Positions 1 through 7,375 of a stretch of 47,529 bases of DNA are shown one piece after another. Origin of the DNA: Candidatus Saccharimonadota bacterium (lineage in GTDB: Bacteria; Patescibacteriota; Saccharimonadia; Saccharimonadales; JAQGHD01). The stretch's first letter is position 1; each line of letters opens with the position of its first letter. Made by a program: the position numbers and the translations under genes. Under the pieces are notes generated by a model. That model worked only from the letters and a program-made list of their open reading frames with translations. It was not told the DNA's origin and did not search any database. The DNA lies in NCBI GenBank assembly GCA_028288965.1, contig JAQGHD010000005.1, forward strand, positions 1 to 47,529, read 5' to 3'.

Positions 1-398
1 AAAATAACAATGTTGCCGGGCTGCCCTGGCACAGCCGTGTTGGGGTAGTGCACAACAGCGTGCTGAAGGGCTTTTTGAAAAGCACCTTGATTGACCACCG
101 ATTGATCAAAATTAATTGGTGCCGTGACATTAATCTTATTGATGGTAATTTTTGGAGGTGCATTCTTATCAATATTTGAAGACGCCGTTTGGTTATCCAA
201 TGAAGAGACATGAGCGCGCCGGGAGTACACCCTATAGGCAATCTTGCCGCTGATTAATGAAGAGTTAAAGAAGCCAAATACTGCCAGGGCCACAAGCAGC
301 CCAGCCAACGGTGGTAGCAGGTGCTTAGTAAAGCTCATCCGCACGCGGCTGTTGGCTAGCTCTTTAGATTTTTTGGCAGACTTGGTTGATTTAGTCAT
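1..398 (-). CDS. Sortase, N-terminal part (cut by window edge)
   Basis: This gene is absent from the ORF track because it runs off the left edge. Reading leftwards from ATG at 398 gives about 132 residues: a basic N-terminus (MTKSTKSAKKSK), one membrane segment (about residues 27-50), then the start of a sortase beta-barrel. The stretch ITINKINVTAPINF followed by VVHYPNTAVPGQPGNIVI matches the region just before the catalytic TLxTC segment in class D/E-like sortases. The catalytic His, Cys and Arg lie beyond the window. Sortases join LPxTG proteins to an amine acceptor at the outer membrane face. The gene follows the glycosyltransferase by 57 nt in the same orientation, and an LPxTG protein heads the same gene run, which supports the call. 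Confidence 0.85.
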   Translation of the reverse strand, partial: MTKSTKSAKKSKELANSRVRMSFTKHLLPPLAGLLVALAVFGFFNSSLISGKIAYRVYSRRAHVSSLDNQTASSNIDKNAPPKITINKINVTAPINFDQSVVNQGAFQKALQHAVVHYPNTAVPGQPGNIVI

Positions 399-455
399 CG
401 TTATATATTATAGAACATTTCATGAATTATTGCAATACTCTTGCTTCCCTGGAGT

Positions 456-1625
456 CTAATCTGTCACCAGAGCTGGCTCAACAACGTAACGGCGAGTAGT
501 GTCGTTTTCCCATCGGCCATCGCTGTGTCTAAACTTCCGCAGCAATATTACTTCGACAAAAGCTCGCAAGAACACCAATAAGCTCACCCATCTAAACATA
601 TAGATCTGCGGAAAGGCACTCACCACATCCCAACGTTTGGTGCGACTGGCAGTCAAAAAGGTAATGATAAACGTCACAAAAACATCCACCACAAAGGCAC
701 CAGCCACTACTGTTGTACTGTGCCGAGTAATCGCTAAATAGGGTATCCAGACAAGGTAGCTGGCAAAAAATATCAAGTTTTGCAAAATCTGGTAGCTAAT
801 ATAGGCATCGATTGGCGACAAGCGTCGGCCAATTTTATAGCGGACAATGCTCTGTAAACCACCGCGATTCCAACGTGTAATTTGCTTGGTGTAGTCTTTT
901 AACGTCTTAGGGTCCTGGGTGTAAGCCACAGCATTTGGGATAAACTGTACGCTGCCCAGTTTTTTACGATGCAGCTGCATGGTCACATCAAAATCCTCGG
1001 TCAGTGATTTGTTATCAAAATCAACCGCGGCAAACACATCCGCTCTAAAGCAAGACGTTGGTCCGGGAATAACTGGTACTACATTAAGCAATACCTGCAA
1101 CCGTCTATGGATTTCCATACCAACGGTATACTCAAAAACTCGGTACTCGCTGACTCGTTTGCCCGGCAGGCTCCGAACATAGCCAGTTGCGGCAGCATTT
1201 TTAACCCGCAGTGCTTTTCTAAAAACCGAGAAATAATTGGGTGCGAAGGCTCCGTCGGCATCAGCAATATGAATCCAGCGATAGCACTCGGTGAGCTTAA
1301 ATCGTTTAGCGGCCTTGGTAATGGCCAGCCCTTTACCGCTGCGCTGCACCCGAATAACGTTGCCAGGAGGCAAAATAGACTTGGCGATAGCGCTGGTGAG
1401 GTCAGCAGAATTATCGTCTACTACATATATATGTTCACTTTTCATGCCGGCTGCAATGGCAGATCGCAGAGTGTTGCCGATTACTAGTTCTTCATTATGG
1501 GCAGAGATAAGCAAGCAAAGCATTGGCTTGCTGGTCCGCGGCGCCCGAACCTTGGAGGTCTTTTTGACCGCGCGGCGCAGCACATTAACGGATTGGGTTT
1601 TGGCCTTTCGGCGAAACAACTTCAT
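456..1625 (-). CDS. Processive family 2 glycosyltransferase, membrane
   Basis: The 389-aa protein has a basic N-terminus, a GT-A domain and three or four C-terminal membrane segments (about 270-365). Visible GT2 motifs are SAHNEE near 42, VVDDNS near 69, the metal/nucleotide-sugar DAD near 122, TED near 210 and QITRW (the QxxRW motif) near 248. That set is typical of processive inverting enzymes such as chitin, hyaluronan and poly-GlcNAc synthases (NodC, HasA, PgaC/IcaA). It probably polymerises and exports a beta-linked polysaccharide. Its start overlaps the deacetylase stop (TAATG), so the two are translationally coupled, as expected for a synthase-deacetylase pair like IcaA/IcaB. The sugar cannot be read from sequence. 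No substantial N-terminal membrane helix is visible, unlike PgaC. Confidence 0.88.
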   Translation of the reverse strand: MKLFRRKAKTQSVNVLRRAVKKTSKVRAPRTSKPMLCLLISAHNEELVIGNTLRSAIAAGMKSEHIYVVDDNSADLTSAIAKSILPPGNVIRVQRSGKGLAITKAAKRFKLTECYRWIHIADADGAFAPNYFSVFRKALRVKNAAATGYVRSLPGKRVSEYRVFEYTVGMEIHRRLQVLLNVVPVIPGPTSCFRADVFAAVDFDNKSLTEDFDVTMQLHRKKLGSVQFIPNAVAYTQDPKTLKDYTKQITRWNRGGLQSIVRYKIGRRLSPIDAYISYQILQNLIFFASYLVWIPYLAITRHSTTVVAGAFVVDVFVTFIITFLTASRTKRWDVVSAFPQIYMFRWVSLLVFLRAFVEVILLRKFRHSDGRWENDTTRRYVVEPALVTD

Positions 1626-2521
1626 TAGTGCGCTCCCTGCTGAGCGGTATAGGCATTTATAACCTGGTTTACCGTGGCACTACGCAGCGGACTATTACCG
1701 ATCAGTTTCATTTGTTGCGCAAACTGATCTGGTGTGACGGCGAACTCCTCGTTACTACTATCAATCTGGTGGTAGGTCAGCACCAGCCAACCATTGTGCG
1801 TCCGAGCGGCATCAAGCAGTTTCTGAATATCTTGTAACTTTGTATTTTTACGAATTGAATACGACACAAAGTTCATGGGGTCAAAGTTGGCCTTAGTGTT
1901 AATGGCCTCCAGTTCACTGGAAGCTGGATCGCCCTCGGCATTTTTTTGTGACCGATAATACTTACTAATAAAGTTGAGTGTGTGGGCATTATAAGCGCCA
2001 TATGGCGAAGTAAAATCAGTAATCTTAACTCCGAATTCTTTGTCTAGCAGTTGCTGCGAATCATATAATTCGTGCTTTAGTTGTTGGTCGTCAAGCATCG
2101 TCAGATCAGCGTGACTTATAGTGTGGGCGGCAATATCGTGTCCGGCACTTTGCAAAGAGTGCAGTTGGGCCAGCGACATGTAACCATGGTTACTGAAGGT
2201 GTCGGTAATAATGTAGTGAGTAGTATGGAAGCCATTAGTCTGCAGGACCGGCAAAGCTTTGGTGTAGACCGATTCCCAGCCATCATCAAAGGTTATGGTC
2301 ACAACTGGTTCAGCAAAAGGGGCCAGTGGCTGAGCGGTTTGATCAATAGTGCGAGGCTGCAGAGCAGCCACTTGTGTAGTTTTTCGGGGATCTTTGTCTC
2401 CCGCCAGCCCTTTAACAAATTGAAACGAAGTGAATAACGGTAGCAAAACTACCGCCAAAACAAAAACTGACATTATGGTTTTGGCTATTTTCTGATGAGC
2501 TTGACGCTTTTTCTTACTCAT
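1625..2521 (-). CDS. Membrane-anchored NodB-type polysaccharide deacetylase
   Basis: The 298-aa protein has a basic N-terminus and one hydrophobic segment (about 15-38, anchor or uncleaved signal), a short linker, then a NodB homology domain. Motif 1 is TFDDGW (77-82, catalytic base Asp plus metal Asp). Motif 2 is HTISH (133-137, metal histidines). Motif 3 is FTSPYG, without the classical Arg, and the C-terminal motif is LTYHQ. The family removes N- or O-acetyl groups from GlcNAc-type polymers or peptidoglycan outside the membrane. The start is supported by GGAGAAGCT just before ATG. It lies 41 nt after the LPxTG mini-gene and overlaps the glycosyltransferase start. Deacetylation of the polymer made by that neighbour is the simplest role. 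Confidence 0.88.
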   Translation of the reverse strand: MSKKKRQAHQKIAKTIMSVFVLAVVLLPLFTSFQFVKGLAGDKDPRKTTQVAALQPRTIDQTAQPLAPFAEPVVTITFDDGWESVYTKALPVLQTNGFHTTHYIITDTFSNHGYMSLAQLHSLQSAGHDIAAHTISHADLTMLDDQQLKHELYDSQQLLDKEFGVKITDFTSPYGAYNAHTLNFISKYYRSQKNAEGDPASSELEAINTKANFDPMNFVSYSIRKNTKLQDIQKLLDAARTHNGWLVLTYHQIDSSNEEFAVTPDQFAQQMKLIGNSPLRSATVNQVINAYTAQQGAH

Positions 2522-2562
2522 AGCTTCTCCATAATGTCAGAGATTCACGCTTAGGTAGCGAC

Positions 2563-2724
2563 TTAACGATTAGCGTAGGCGTACAAAGCGCCCCACGTCA
2601 AAAGTCCAGCAACAACGGCAATTGCCACTGTTACAATCGTGTTACCACCGGTGTTAGGCAGTACTACTGCACCAGCTACTACGCTGGAGGTTGTAGCACC
2701 TAGAACTTGTCCTGTACCACTCAT
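2563..2724 (-). CDS. 53-aa LPxTG sortase-substrate mini-protein
   Basis: This gene is too short for the ORF track. ATG at 2724 has a GAGG ribosome-binding site 5-6 nt upstream. The product is about 20 small/polar residues (with GQVLGATTSS), then LPNTGG, one hydrophobic helix and a short YANR tail. That is a complete sortase sorting signal with almost no protein in front of it and no separate signal peptide. If cut between Thr and Gly, only a peptide of about 25 residues would be transferred. A perfect consensus promoter precedes it and a sortase gene lies downstream in the same gene run. It may be an abundant surface tag or cap peptide, or a small pilin-like subunit. The function is inferred. 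Confidence 0.8.
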   Translation of the reverse strand: MSGTGQVLGATTSSVVAGAVVLPNTGGNTIVTVAIAVVAGLLTWGALYAYANR

Positions 2725-2762
2725 AACTTCCTCACTTCTTATTGTTACTAAAATACCAGCAA

Positions 2763-2791
2763 ATTATAAACTCTGTAGGCTTTTATGTCAA
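2763..2791 (-). promoter_or_regulatory. Consensus promoter of the LPxTG-deacetylase-GT2-sortase run
   Basis: On the minus strand TTGACA (2791-2786), a 17-nt spacer and TATAAT (2768-2763) match the housekeeping sigma consensus at all twelve positions. Transcription would start near 2756, giving a leader of about 30 nt with a GAGG site before the LPxTG mini-gene. It is the closest match to consensus noted in this window. Confidence 0.85.
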
Positions 2792-2881
2792 GCATTAAAT
2801 TATATTTTTGTTCTTTACGCAATTTCATGTGTTGTTAATGTTTTTGCTTATGCTTACCCCTGATGAGTATCTGTCTAAAAT

Positions 2882-2910
2882 TTGACAAATCTAACGAATA
2901 AATGTAGAGT
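2882..2910 (+). promoter_or_regulatory. Promoter of the large secreted deacetylase
   Basis: TTGACA (2882-2887), a 17-nt spacer and TAGAGT (2905-2910), followed about 43 nt later by the signal-peptide start at 2954. It faces away from the consensus promoter at 2763-2791, so the two surface loci are divergently transcribed from one 230-nt intergenic region. Confidence 0.65.
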
Positions 2911-2953
2911 AACAATTAATTACATATAACTGGTGGGCAGTGGAGCGTGGTAC

Positions 2954-4942
2954 ATGATCAAGAAATTTGCCCTCTTTTTATCAACTATTTTCATAAGTTT
3001 AGCCTCTTTGTTACCGCTGGCGACGGCAACTGCTGCCGGCCCTAACTTAATCGTTAACCCATCTGTTGAAATTGCTAGTGGCACCCAGCCAACTGGCTGG
3101 AATCAGGACGTATGGGGCAAGAACACCACTACTTTCTCGCATAACACTGCCGAAGGCCACAGCGGCACTAAAAGCCTGTACATAAACATGACCAAGCGAA
3201 CGGGTGGTGATGCTAAATGGTATTTCACTAATGTACCGGTTAAACCAAACACCTCCTACACCTATAGCGAATTTTATGAATCAAACATTAAGACAGAGAT
3301 TGACGTAGCTTACACGACTGCGGCCAACACTGTTTCCTATAATAGCCTGGGAACTCCTGCAGCCGCCCCTACCTGGACTGCGGCCACCACCACCTTCACC
3401 ACCCCGGCTAATGTCCAAAGCTTGAGTGTTATGCACATCATCAACCGAGTTGGTTGGGTACAGACCGATGACTTTAGCCTGGTAGAAGGAACTGGTGTGG
3501 TCACACCACCAACCGCGCCGAGCGTCTCTATTACTGCACCTGTTGCCAACGCTACTGTAAGTGGCGCTGTAAACATTGATGCCAACGCCAGTGATGCCGT
3601 CGGCGTAGCCGGTGTCCAGTTCAAGCTTGATAACACCGCTTTAGGCGCCGAAGATACCACCGCCCCTTATGGCGTTAACTGGAACACCATTTCTGCCACC
3701 AACGGCACACACACCCTAACGGCTACCGCCCGAAACTCCAGTGGCCTCACGGCTACTGCCACCGAGACCGTCACCGTTCAAAACAATGTGGTTACTCCTC
3801 CGGGCAATAACCTTATCCTCAACTCATCACTCGAGACCACCAATGGTACCGCCCCAGCCAGCTGGTTATCCAGCAATTGGGGCAACAACACTTCTGCCTT
3901 TAGCTATCTAAACACCGGCCACACCGGTAGTCACAGCGTACGAGTTGACACGACCGCTTACACAGGTGGCGCTGCCAACTGGTACTACGCAGAGATTCCA
4001 GTGAGTAGCGGCAAAACGTACAAGTACGAGAACTGGTACCAAAGCAACGTTGATACCGAAGTTGATGCGGAAGTTACCATGACCGATGGCAGCGTCCAGT
4101 ACTTTTGGCTTGGCACCGTGCTCACCAATACTAATTGGACAAAATACAGCACCACCTTCACCCCACCTGCCGGCGCCAAAAGCATAGCCATTTACCAACT
4201 CCTAGCTAAGAAAGGCTACGTCGTTAGTGACGATTATTCCCTAAGCGAATACACACCCCTACCGCTAAACCGAGGCCTGGTAACTGTGACATTTGACGAT
4301 GGTTGGGCCAATCAGTACACCAACGCCTACCCGCTGCTACAGAAGTACGGACTGAATGCTGCGTTTTATATCATCTCGGGTGAGTTGGCTAACCAGCCAG
4401 ATTATATGAGCGGCAATCAAATATTGGCCCTAAGAAATAGCGGTAACGAAATTGGCTCGCACACCATTTCTCACCCCGACTTGACCACCAAGACCGTCGC
4501 CCAAATCACCAACGAAATGTCCCAGAGCCAGACCACATTACAGAATCTGCTGGGCCAACCAGTCACTGATTTTGCCTACCCATACGGTGCCTATAACGCC
4601 ACCACCATTGGCATCGGTAAGCAATATTACCAAAGCCAACGCAGCGTGAATGCCGGCTACAACACTAAAGAGAACTGGGACATCACTACGCTCAAGATCC
4701 ATGAAGTTGACAGCAACATCTCTCAGGCACAAGTCCAAGGCTGGATAGATGGCGCTATTGCCCAGAAGGCCTGGTTGATCTTGGTCTATCATGAGGTTGC
4801 TACCAAGCCCGTTGATCCAACTGACGCGCTATACACCACCCAGCCCTCAGACCTTGATGCCGAGCTGGCCTACCTTAAGAATTCTGGCGTAACGGTTAAA
4901 ACGGTTAACCAAGCGCTCAATGAAATTCTTCCGCAACTATAA
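2954..4942 (+). CDS. Secreted multi-domain polysaccharide deacetylase (CBM-Ig-CBM-NodB)
   Basis: The ORF track begins at a GTG (2933). I start at ATG 2954 because GGAG sits 8 nt upstream and a clear signal peptide follows (MIKKFALFLSTIFISLASLL...ATAAG). The mature protein has a jelly-roll, carbohydrate-binding-like module (about 28-180, opening NLIVNPSVE), a Big/Ig-like module (about 190-275), a second such module (about 285-430, with GHTGSHS and NWYQSNVDTEVDA), and a C-terminal NodB domain (about 440-655). The NodB motifs are TFDDGW, HTISHPD, FAYPYG and LVYHEV. It should act on acetylated glycans outside the cell, held to the polymer by its binding modules. No sorting signal or dockerin is visible. 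Its NodB domain is a close paralogue of the one at 8932. The end overlaps the next gene by 23 nt. Confidence 0.88.
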   Translation: MIKKFALFLSTIFISLASLLPLATATAAGPNLIVNPSVEIASGTQPTGWNQDVWGKNTTTFSHNTAEGHSGTKSLYINMTKRTGGDAKWYFTNVPVKPNTSYTYSEFYESNIKTEIDVAYTTAANTVSYNSLGTPAAAPTWTAATTTFTTPANVQSLSVMHIINRVGWVQTDDFSLVEGTGVVTPPTAPSVSITAPVANATVSGAVNIDANASDAVGVAGVQFKLDNTALGAEDTTAPYGVNWNTISATNGTHTLTATARNSSGLTATATETVTVQNNVVTPPGNNLILNSSLETTNGTAPASWLSSNWGNNTSAFSYLNTGHTGSHSVRVDTTAYTGGAANWYYAEIPVSSGKTYKYENWYQSNVDTEVDAEVTMTDGSVQYFWLGTVLTNTNWTKYSTTFTPPAGAKSIAIYQLLAKKGYVVSDDYSLSEYTPLPLNRGLVTVTFDDGWANQYTNAYPLLQKYGLNAAFYIISGELANQPDYMSGNQILALRNSGNEIGSHTISHPDLTTKTVAQITNEMSQSQTTLQNLLGQPVTDFAYPYGAYNATTIGIGKQYYQSQRSVNAGYNTKENWDITTLKIHEVDSNISQAQVQGWIDGAIAQKAWLILVYHEVATKPVDPTDALYTTQPSDLDAELAYLKNSGVTVKTVNQALNEILPQL

Positions 4943-5822
4943 ATACCAGTACGATCAAAAAGTTTCTTATCCCCGTCAGGTAGTCTTGAGCTTCTTGTTT
5001 GTTACTTTTCTACTGATCAGTTCAGCTAATTTCATATTGATTCAAGGACGATTAACTAACCCCTTGTTTGAGCTAGCCCTCCCTTGGGAGCATTCCACTA
5101 CCAGCAGCCAAGATGGCCAAGTCAAAGGCGTTAAGTCCAACCCTAATAAATCTACCAAAAGCAGCCCTGTCACTGGATCTGGCTCAAGTAAAACTTCAGG
5201 TACTGGCACCTCACCCAGCTCCAACGGTCCGGTGGATTTTAAGCACTTGGGTATCATCACTACCTATTTTTGGGCCGGCGAAGATGCCACAGGCGCTAAC
5301 GGTCATATCCCTAACGCCGCCAGTGCCTGGGACGAGCAATGGTCCACACACTACGGCGGTATTGATAATCCTGCCAGCCGAAATGGATACTTTCCGGCTA
5401 GTTTCACCCCTAAAGAAAATCCCTTCTACTTTGCCCTGCCATATAATGACTACGATGCTAAAGGCAAACGCAAAAGTACGGCTGGTTCTTGTCTAAATAG
5501 CGGCGACACCTCTGTTGCAGCTTATTCGTGGTGCAAAAATACCTGGATTGCCATTCGCCATAACGGCAAGGTTGCCTACGCTCAGTGGGAAGATGTTGGA
5601 CCCTTTCAAGAAGATGATTTTAACTATGTATTCGGCACCGCCCCGCCCAAAAATACTCGGGACGCCAAGGCCGGATTAGATGTTTCGCCCGCCTTGCGCA
5701 GTTACTTTGGCATGCAGGATGTTGATACGTGCGACTGGTCTTTTGTGCCGGCTAGCAGCGTGCCAACCGGCCCCTGGAAGCAAATCGTCACTACCAGTAA
5801 GGGTACGCCAGTAACTCAGTAG
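4920..5822 (+). CDS. Membrane-anchored exoprotein with Ser/Thr/Gly linker, function unknown
   Basis: The 300-aa product has one membrane segment (about 20-45), a low-complexity linker rich in Ser, Thr, Gly, Pro and Lys (about 60-108), and a globular extracellular domain (about 110-300). The domain is rich in Trp, Tyr and Phe and has three or four Cys. Its end, with YAQWEDVGPF and GLDVSPALRSYFG then DWSFV, faintly recalls double-psi beta-barrel proteins of the RlpA/expansin type, but I cannot confirm that. It starts 23 nt inside the end of the deacetylase gene, so the pair is translated together, which suggests a partner role in cell-wall or glycan remodelling. I do not recognise the family. 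Confidence 0.75.
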   Translation: MKFFRNYKYQYDQKVSYPRQVVLSFLFVTFLLISSANFILIQGRLTNPLFELALPWEHSTTSSQDGQVKGVKSNPNKSTKSSPVTGSGSSKTSGTGTSPSSNGPVDFKHLGIITTYFWAGEDATGANGHIPNAASAWDEQWSTHYGGIDNPASRNGYFPASFTPKENPFYFALPYNDYDAKGKRKSTAGSCLNSGDTSVAAYSWCKNTWIAIRHNGKVAYAQWEDVGPFQEDDFNYVFGTAPPKNTRDAKAGLDVSPALRSYFGMQDVDTCDWSFVPASSVPTGPWKQIVTTSKGTPVTQ

Positions 5823-5842
5823 CTATTGGTAGCCCATAATGC

Positions 5843-5848
5843 TATAAT
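5843..5848 (+). promoter_or_regulatory. -10 box before tRNA-Gly
   Basis: TATAAT followed by CACCCCTGTTTAA. The same -10 plus CCCCTGTTTAA arrangement precedes tRNA-Pro(TGG) at 15067, and a variant precedes tRNA-His at 12040. No good -35 is visible at the usual distance. Confidence 0.6.
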
Positions 5849-5862
5849 CACCCCTGTTTAAT

Positions 5863-5902
5863 CCCCAACGTAAATGCAAGCATTTCTGCCGGGGACCCCA
5901 TA
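5863..5902. repeat. tRNA-flanking hairpin repeat, copy 1
   Basis: An imperfect palindrome with core AAATGCAAGCATTT flanked by CCCC on the left and GGGGACCCCATA on the right. It lies between the -10 box and tRNA-Gly. Copies 2 and 3 follow at 5984 and 6028. Confidence 0.7.
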
Positions 5903-5903
5903 T

Positions 5904-5978
5904 GCGGGATTCGTATAACGGCTAATATGTCAGTTTTCCAAACTGAAGACGGGGTTTCGACTACCCCATCCCGCACCA
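5904..5978 (+). tRNA. tRNA-Gly(TCC)
   Basis: A full cloverleaf can be folded: acceptor GCGGGAT with ATCCCGC, anticodon stem TCAGT/ACTGA around loop TTTCCAA (anticodon TCC at 5937-5939), T-arm GGGG-TTTCGACTA-CCCC, discriminator A and encoded CCA. No ORF-track entry reports it. Minus-strand ORFs over the region are shadows. Confidence 0.9.
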
Positions 5979-5983
5979 CGCTA

Positions 5984-6023
5984 CCCCATCGCAAATGCAG
6001 ACATTTGCAATGGGGGCCCCCAA
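5984..6023. repeat. tRNA-flanking hairpin repeat, copy 2
   Basis: Core GCAAATG-CAGA-CATTTGC, extended by CCCCAT on the left and ATGGGG on the right. It is the longest stem of the three and lies directly after the tRNA-Gly CCA. Confidence 0.75.
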
Positions 6024-6027
6024 GTTC

Positions 6028-6067
6028 TCCCCGCTGTAAATGCAGACATTTCCAGCGGTGACCCCAT
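6028..6067. repeat. tRNA-flanking hairpin repeat, copy 3
   Basis: CCGCTG, then AAATG-CAGA-CATTT, then CAGCGG, ending GTGACCCCATA, a tail shared with copy 1. It stops about 5 nt before tRNA-Arg. Confidence 0.75.
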
Positions 6068-6072
6068 ACCGT

Positions 6073-6149
6073 GCCCCGGTAGCTCAGCTGGATAGAGCAG
6101 GAGACTTCTAAGCTCAAGGTCGTAGGTTCGAGTCCTACCCGGGGTACCA
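6073..6149 (+). tRNA. tRNA-Arg(TCT)
   Basis: Acceptor GCCCCGG with CCGGGGT (first pair G-U), D-arm GCTC/GAGC, loop CTTCTAA with anticodon TCT at 6107-6109, T-arm GTAGG-TTCGAGT-CCTAC, discriminator A, encoded CCA. The anticodon stem is weak: only three Watson-Crick pairs (GAG/CTC) flanked by A-G and G-A oppositions. Confidence 0.88.
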
Positions 6150-6162
6150 AGCATAAGCATTT

Positions 6163-6447
6163 TTATCCTATGAATATTGGCAATGCAGCAACAACCCACA
6201 CTAGTACAGCAGGAATTAAGTAGCCGTAATATGAAATCTTTTCTGAATTAAGTTTATTTCTTAACAAGAAACTCGTACTTACGCCCACAATCCCAATAAA
6301 TGGTATACCAAAAATAACTACTATTATGTAATGGATTCCCACTGCCATATTTCCCGCATTGGAACTTGTGTGGTCATAAATGTATCCGAATAAAATAACC
6401 GCAGGAAAAGGGCTAATAATGAGGAGGAATTTTTTAAGGTTATTCAT
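6163..6447 (-). CDS. Small membrane protein, unknown
   Basis: A 94-aa protein with about three hydrophobic helices (near 7-25, 38-60 and 76-92) and few charged residues. No conserved motif is recognised. No strong ribosome-binding site precedes ATG (upstream reads AATAAAG). It is convergent with the two tRNA genes and stands alone on its strand. The coding call rests on length and the clear helices. Confidence 0.55.
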   Translation of the reverse strand: MNNLKKFLLIISPFPAVILFGYIYDHTSSNAGNMAVGIHYIIVVIFGIPFIGIVGVSTSFLLRNKLNSEKISYYGYLIPAVLVWVVAALPIFIG

Positions 6448-6498
6448 CTTTATTAAATCTATTAACTAATGGCAATATCTTAGCATAAGTTGATTAAA

Positions 6499-6533
6499 AT
6501 GGTTCTAACTTCGTCTATGATGCTGTACCGCAT
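6499..6533 (+). repeat. Cassette-border repeat R1
   Basis: Reads TGGTTCTAACTTCGT then GCTGTACCGCAT. It shares GGTTCTAACTTCGT and GCTGTACC with R2 at 7297. It lies upstream of the first of three similar single-gene units. A GGTTCT/AGAACC inverted pair also spans 6501 to about 6560. Confidence 0.6.
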
Positions 6534-6589
6534 GAGATTTAATTAATAGGCGTCAGAACCGGCCTTTCTTTTACTTGCTTGTATAGTGC

Positions 6590-6595
6590 TATGAT
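6590..6595 (+). promoter_or_regulatory. -10 box, probable leaderless start of 6602 gene
   Basis: TATGAT ends 6 nt before the ATG at 6602, so transcription would begin at or next to the start codon. No convincing -35 is seen. Confidence 0.5.
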
Positions 6596-6601
6596 TACTT
6601 T

Positions 6602-7294
6602 ATGACCACTGGAAGCATCATCTGGCTGCTAATACTTCTTGGGTTATCAGGAGCGTACTACCGGTTTATCTCCCGTGGAAGAACATACGGCTACCAAGCT
6701 CTAGCATCACGAACCAACCAGCTTCTAGAGCAAGGGGTGAATCAAGTCTGGCTTCTATACGGTGACAAAGGAGTGGGCTTCAACATAAATCTCAGCCACA
6801 CCTCCGTTTGGACATTGCTTAATACAGGTTTCTTGGCGTACATATCCGATGGAAAATTTGTCATTGAATACCCCTGGTGGAATAAAATGAAGCCTATGTT
6901 CGACAATGGTAATGCACAGCTCAATCCAAGATCCGCGATAGTCTTATACAATAGAAAAGCATATCCGGCAGTGAAAATAGGCCATCAATCATATGTTGTC
7001 ACCGCCATGAATTTACAAAATGTATCTGACATTAAACAGCGGCTAAACTTTAAGGGCCATGCAGACGCCGAAACGCTGCTCAGGGATTTTATGAATTCCC
7101 TCACTACTTCCCAGATATCGATCAGTAGTGTTGCTTATGAACAACCTAGAGAGTCGCAACCTATTATCAATTCTAGGCTATCTCTACTAAAAATTATCCG
7201 CGGTACATTCCTCTACATCTTATTGCCCTGCTTGATACTAACGGCGGCTACGGTACTATGGGCAATCCTTACTAAGCAACCTGCATTTCGGTGA
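6602..7294 (+). CDS. Unknown protein with N- and C-terminal membrane segments
   Basis: The 230-aa product has a hydrophobic helix at each end (about 5-22 and 200-225) around a soluble middle containing VWLLYGDKGVGFNI and VIEYPWWNKMKP. No family is recognised. The likely topology is two membrane anchors holding a globular domain. The -10 box 6 nt upstream suggests a leaderless message. It is the first of three same-strand, non-overlapping genes of 680-690 bp, each followed by a related inverted repeat. Confidence 0.65.
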   Translation: MTTGSIIWLLILLGLSGAYYRFISRGRTYGYQALASRTNQLLEQGVNQVWLLYGDKGVGFNINLSHTSVWTLLNTGFLAYISDGKFVIEYPWWNKMKPMFDNGNAQLNPRSAIVLYNRKAYPAVKIGHQSYVVTAMNLQNVSDIKQRLNFKGHADAETLLRDFMNSLTTSQISISSVAYEQPRESQPIINSRLSLLKIIRGTFLYILLPCLILTAATVLWAILTKQPAFR

Positions 7295-7296
7295 AT

Positions 7297-7329
7297 TTGG
7301 TTCTAACTTCGTGCACTAAGCTGTACCAA
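7297..7329 (+). repeat. Cassette-border repeat R2 (nested hairpin)
   Basis: Outer arms TTGGT/ACCAA enclose an inner hairpin CTT-C-GTGCAC-T-AAG. It begins 3 nt after the stop codon of the 6602 gene. Most of the left half (GGTTCTAACTTCGT) is identical to R1. Confidence 0.65.
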
Positions 7330-7375
7330 TTCGTTTATGCTTTTTATTTAGCGTATTTCTTAGATAATTACTATT

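Noticed and set aside
244-459. 71-aa plus-strand ORF
   Set aside because: It is antisense to the sortase N-terminus, whose sequence is clearly recognisable on the minus strand.
2933-2953. GTG start of the large deacetylase in the ORF track
   Set aside because: It adds seven residues before a normal signal peptide, while ATG 2954 has GGAG at proper distance.
5848-6199. Minus-strand ORFs of 100 and 72 aa
   Set aside because: They are translations of two tRNA genes and the hairpin repeats; the VGLEPTT-type peptide is typical of reversed tRNA sequence.
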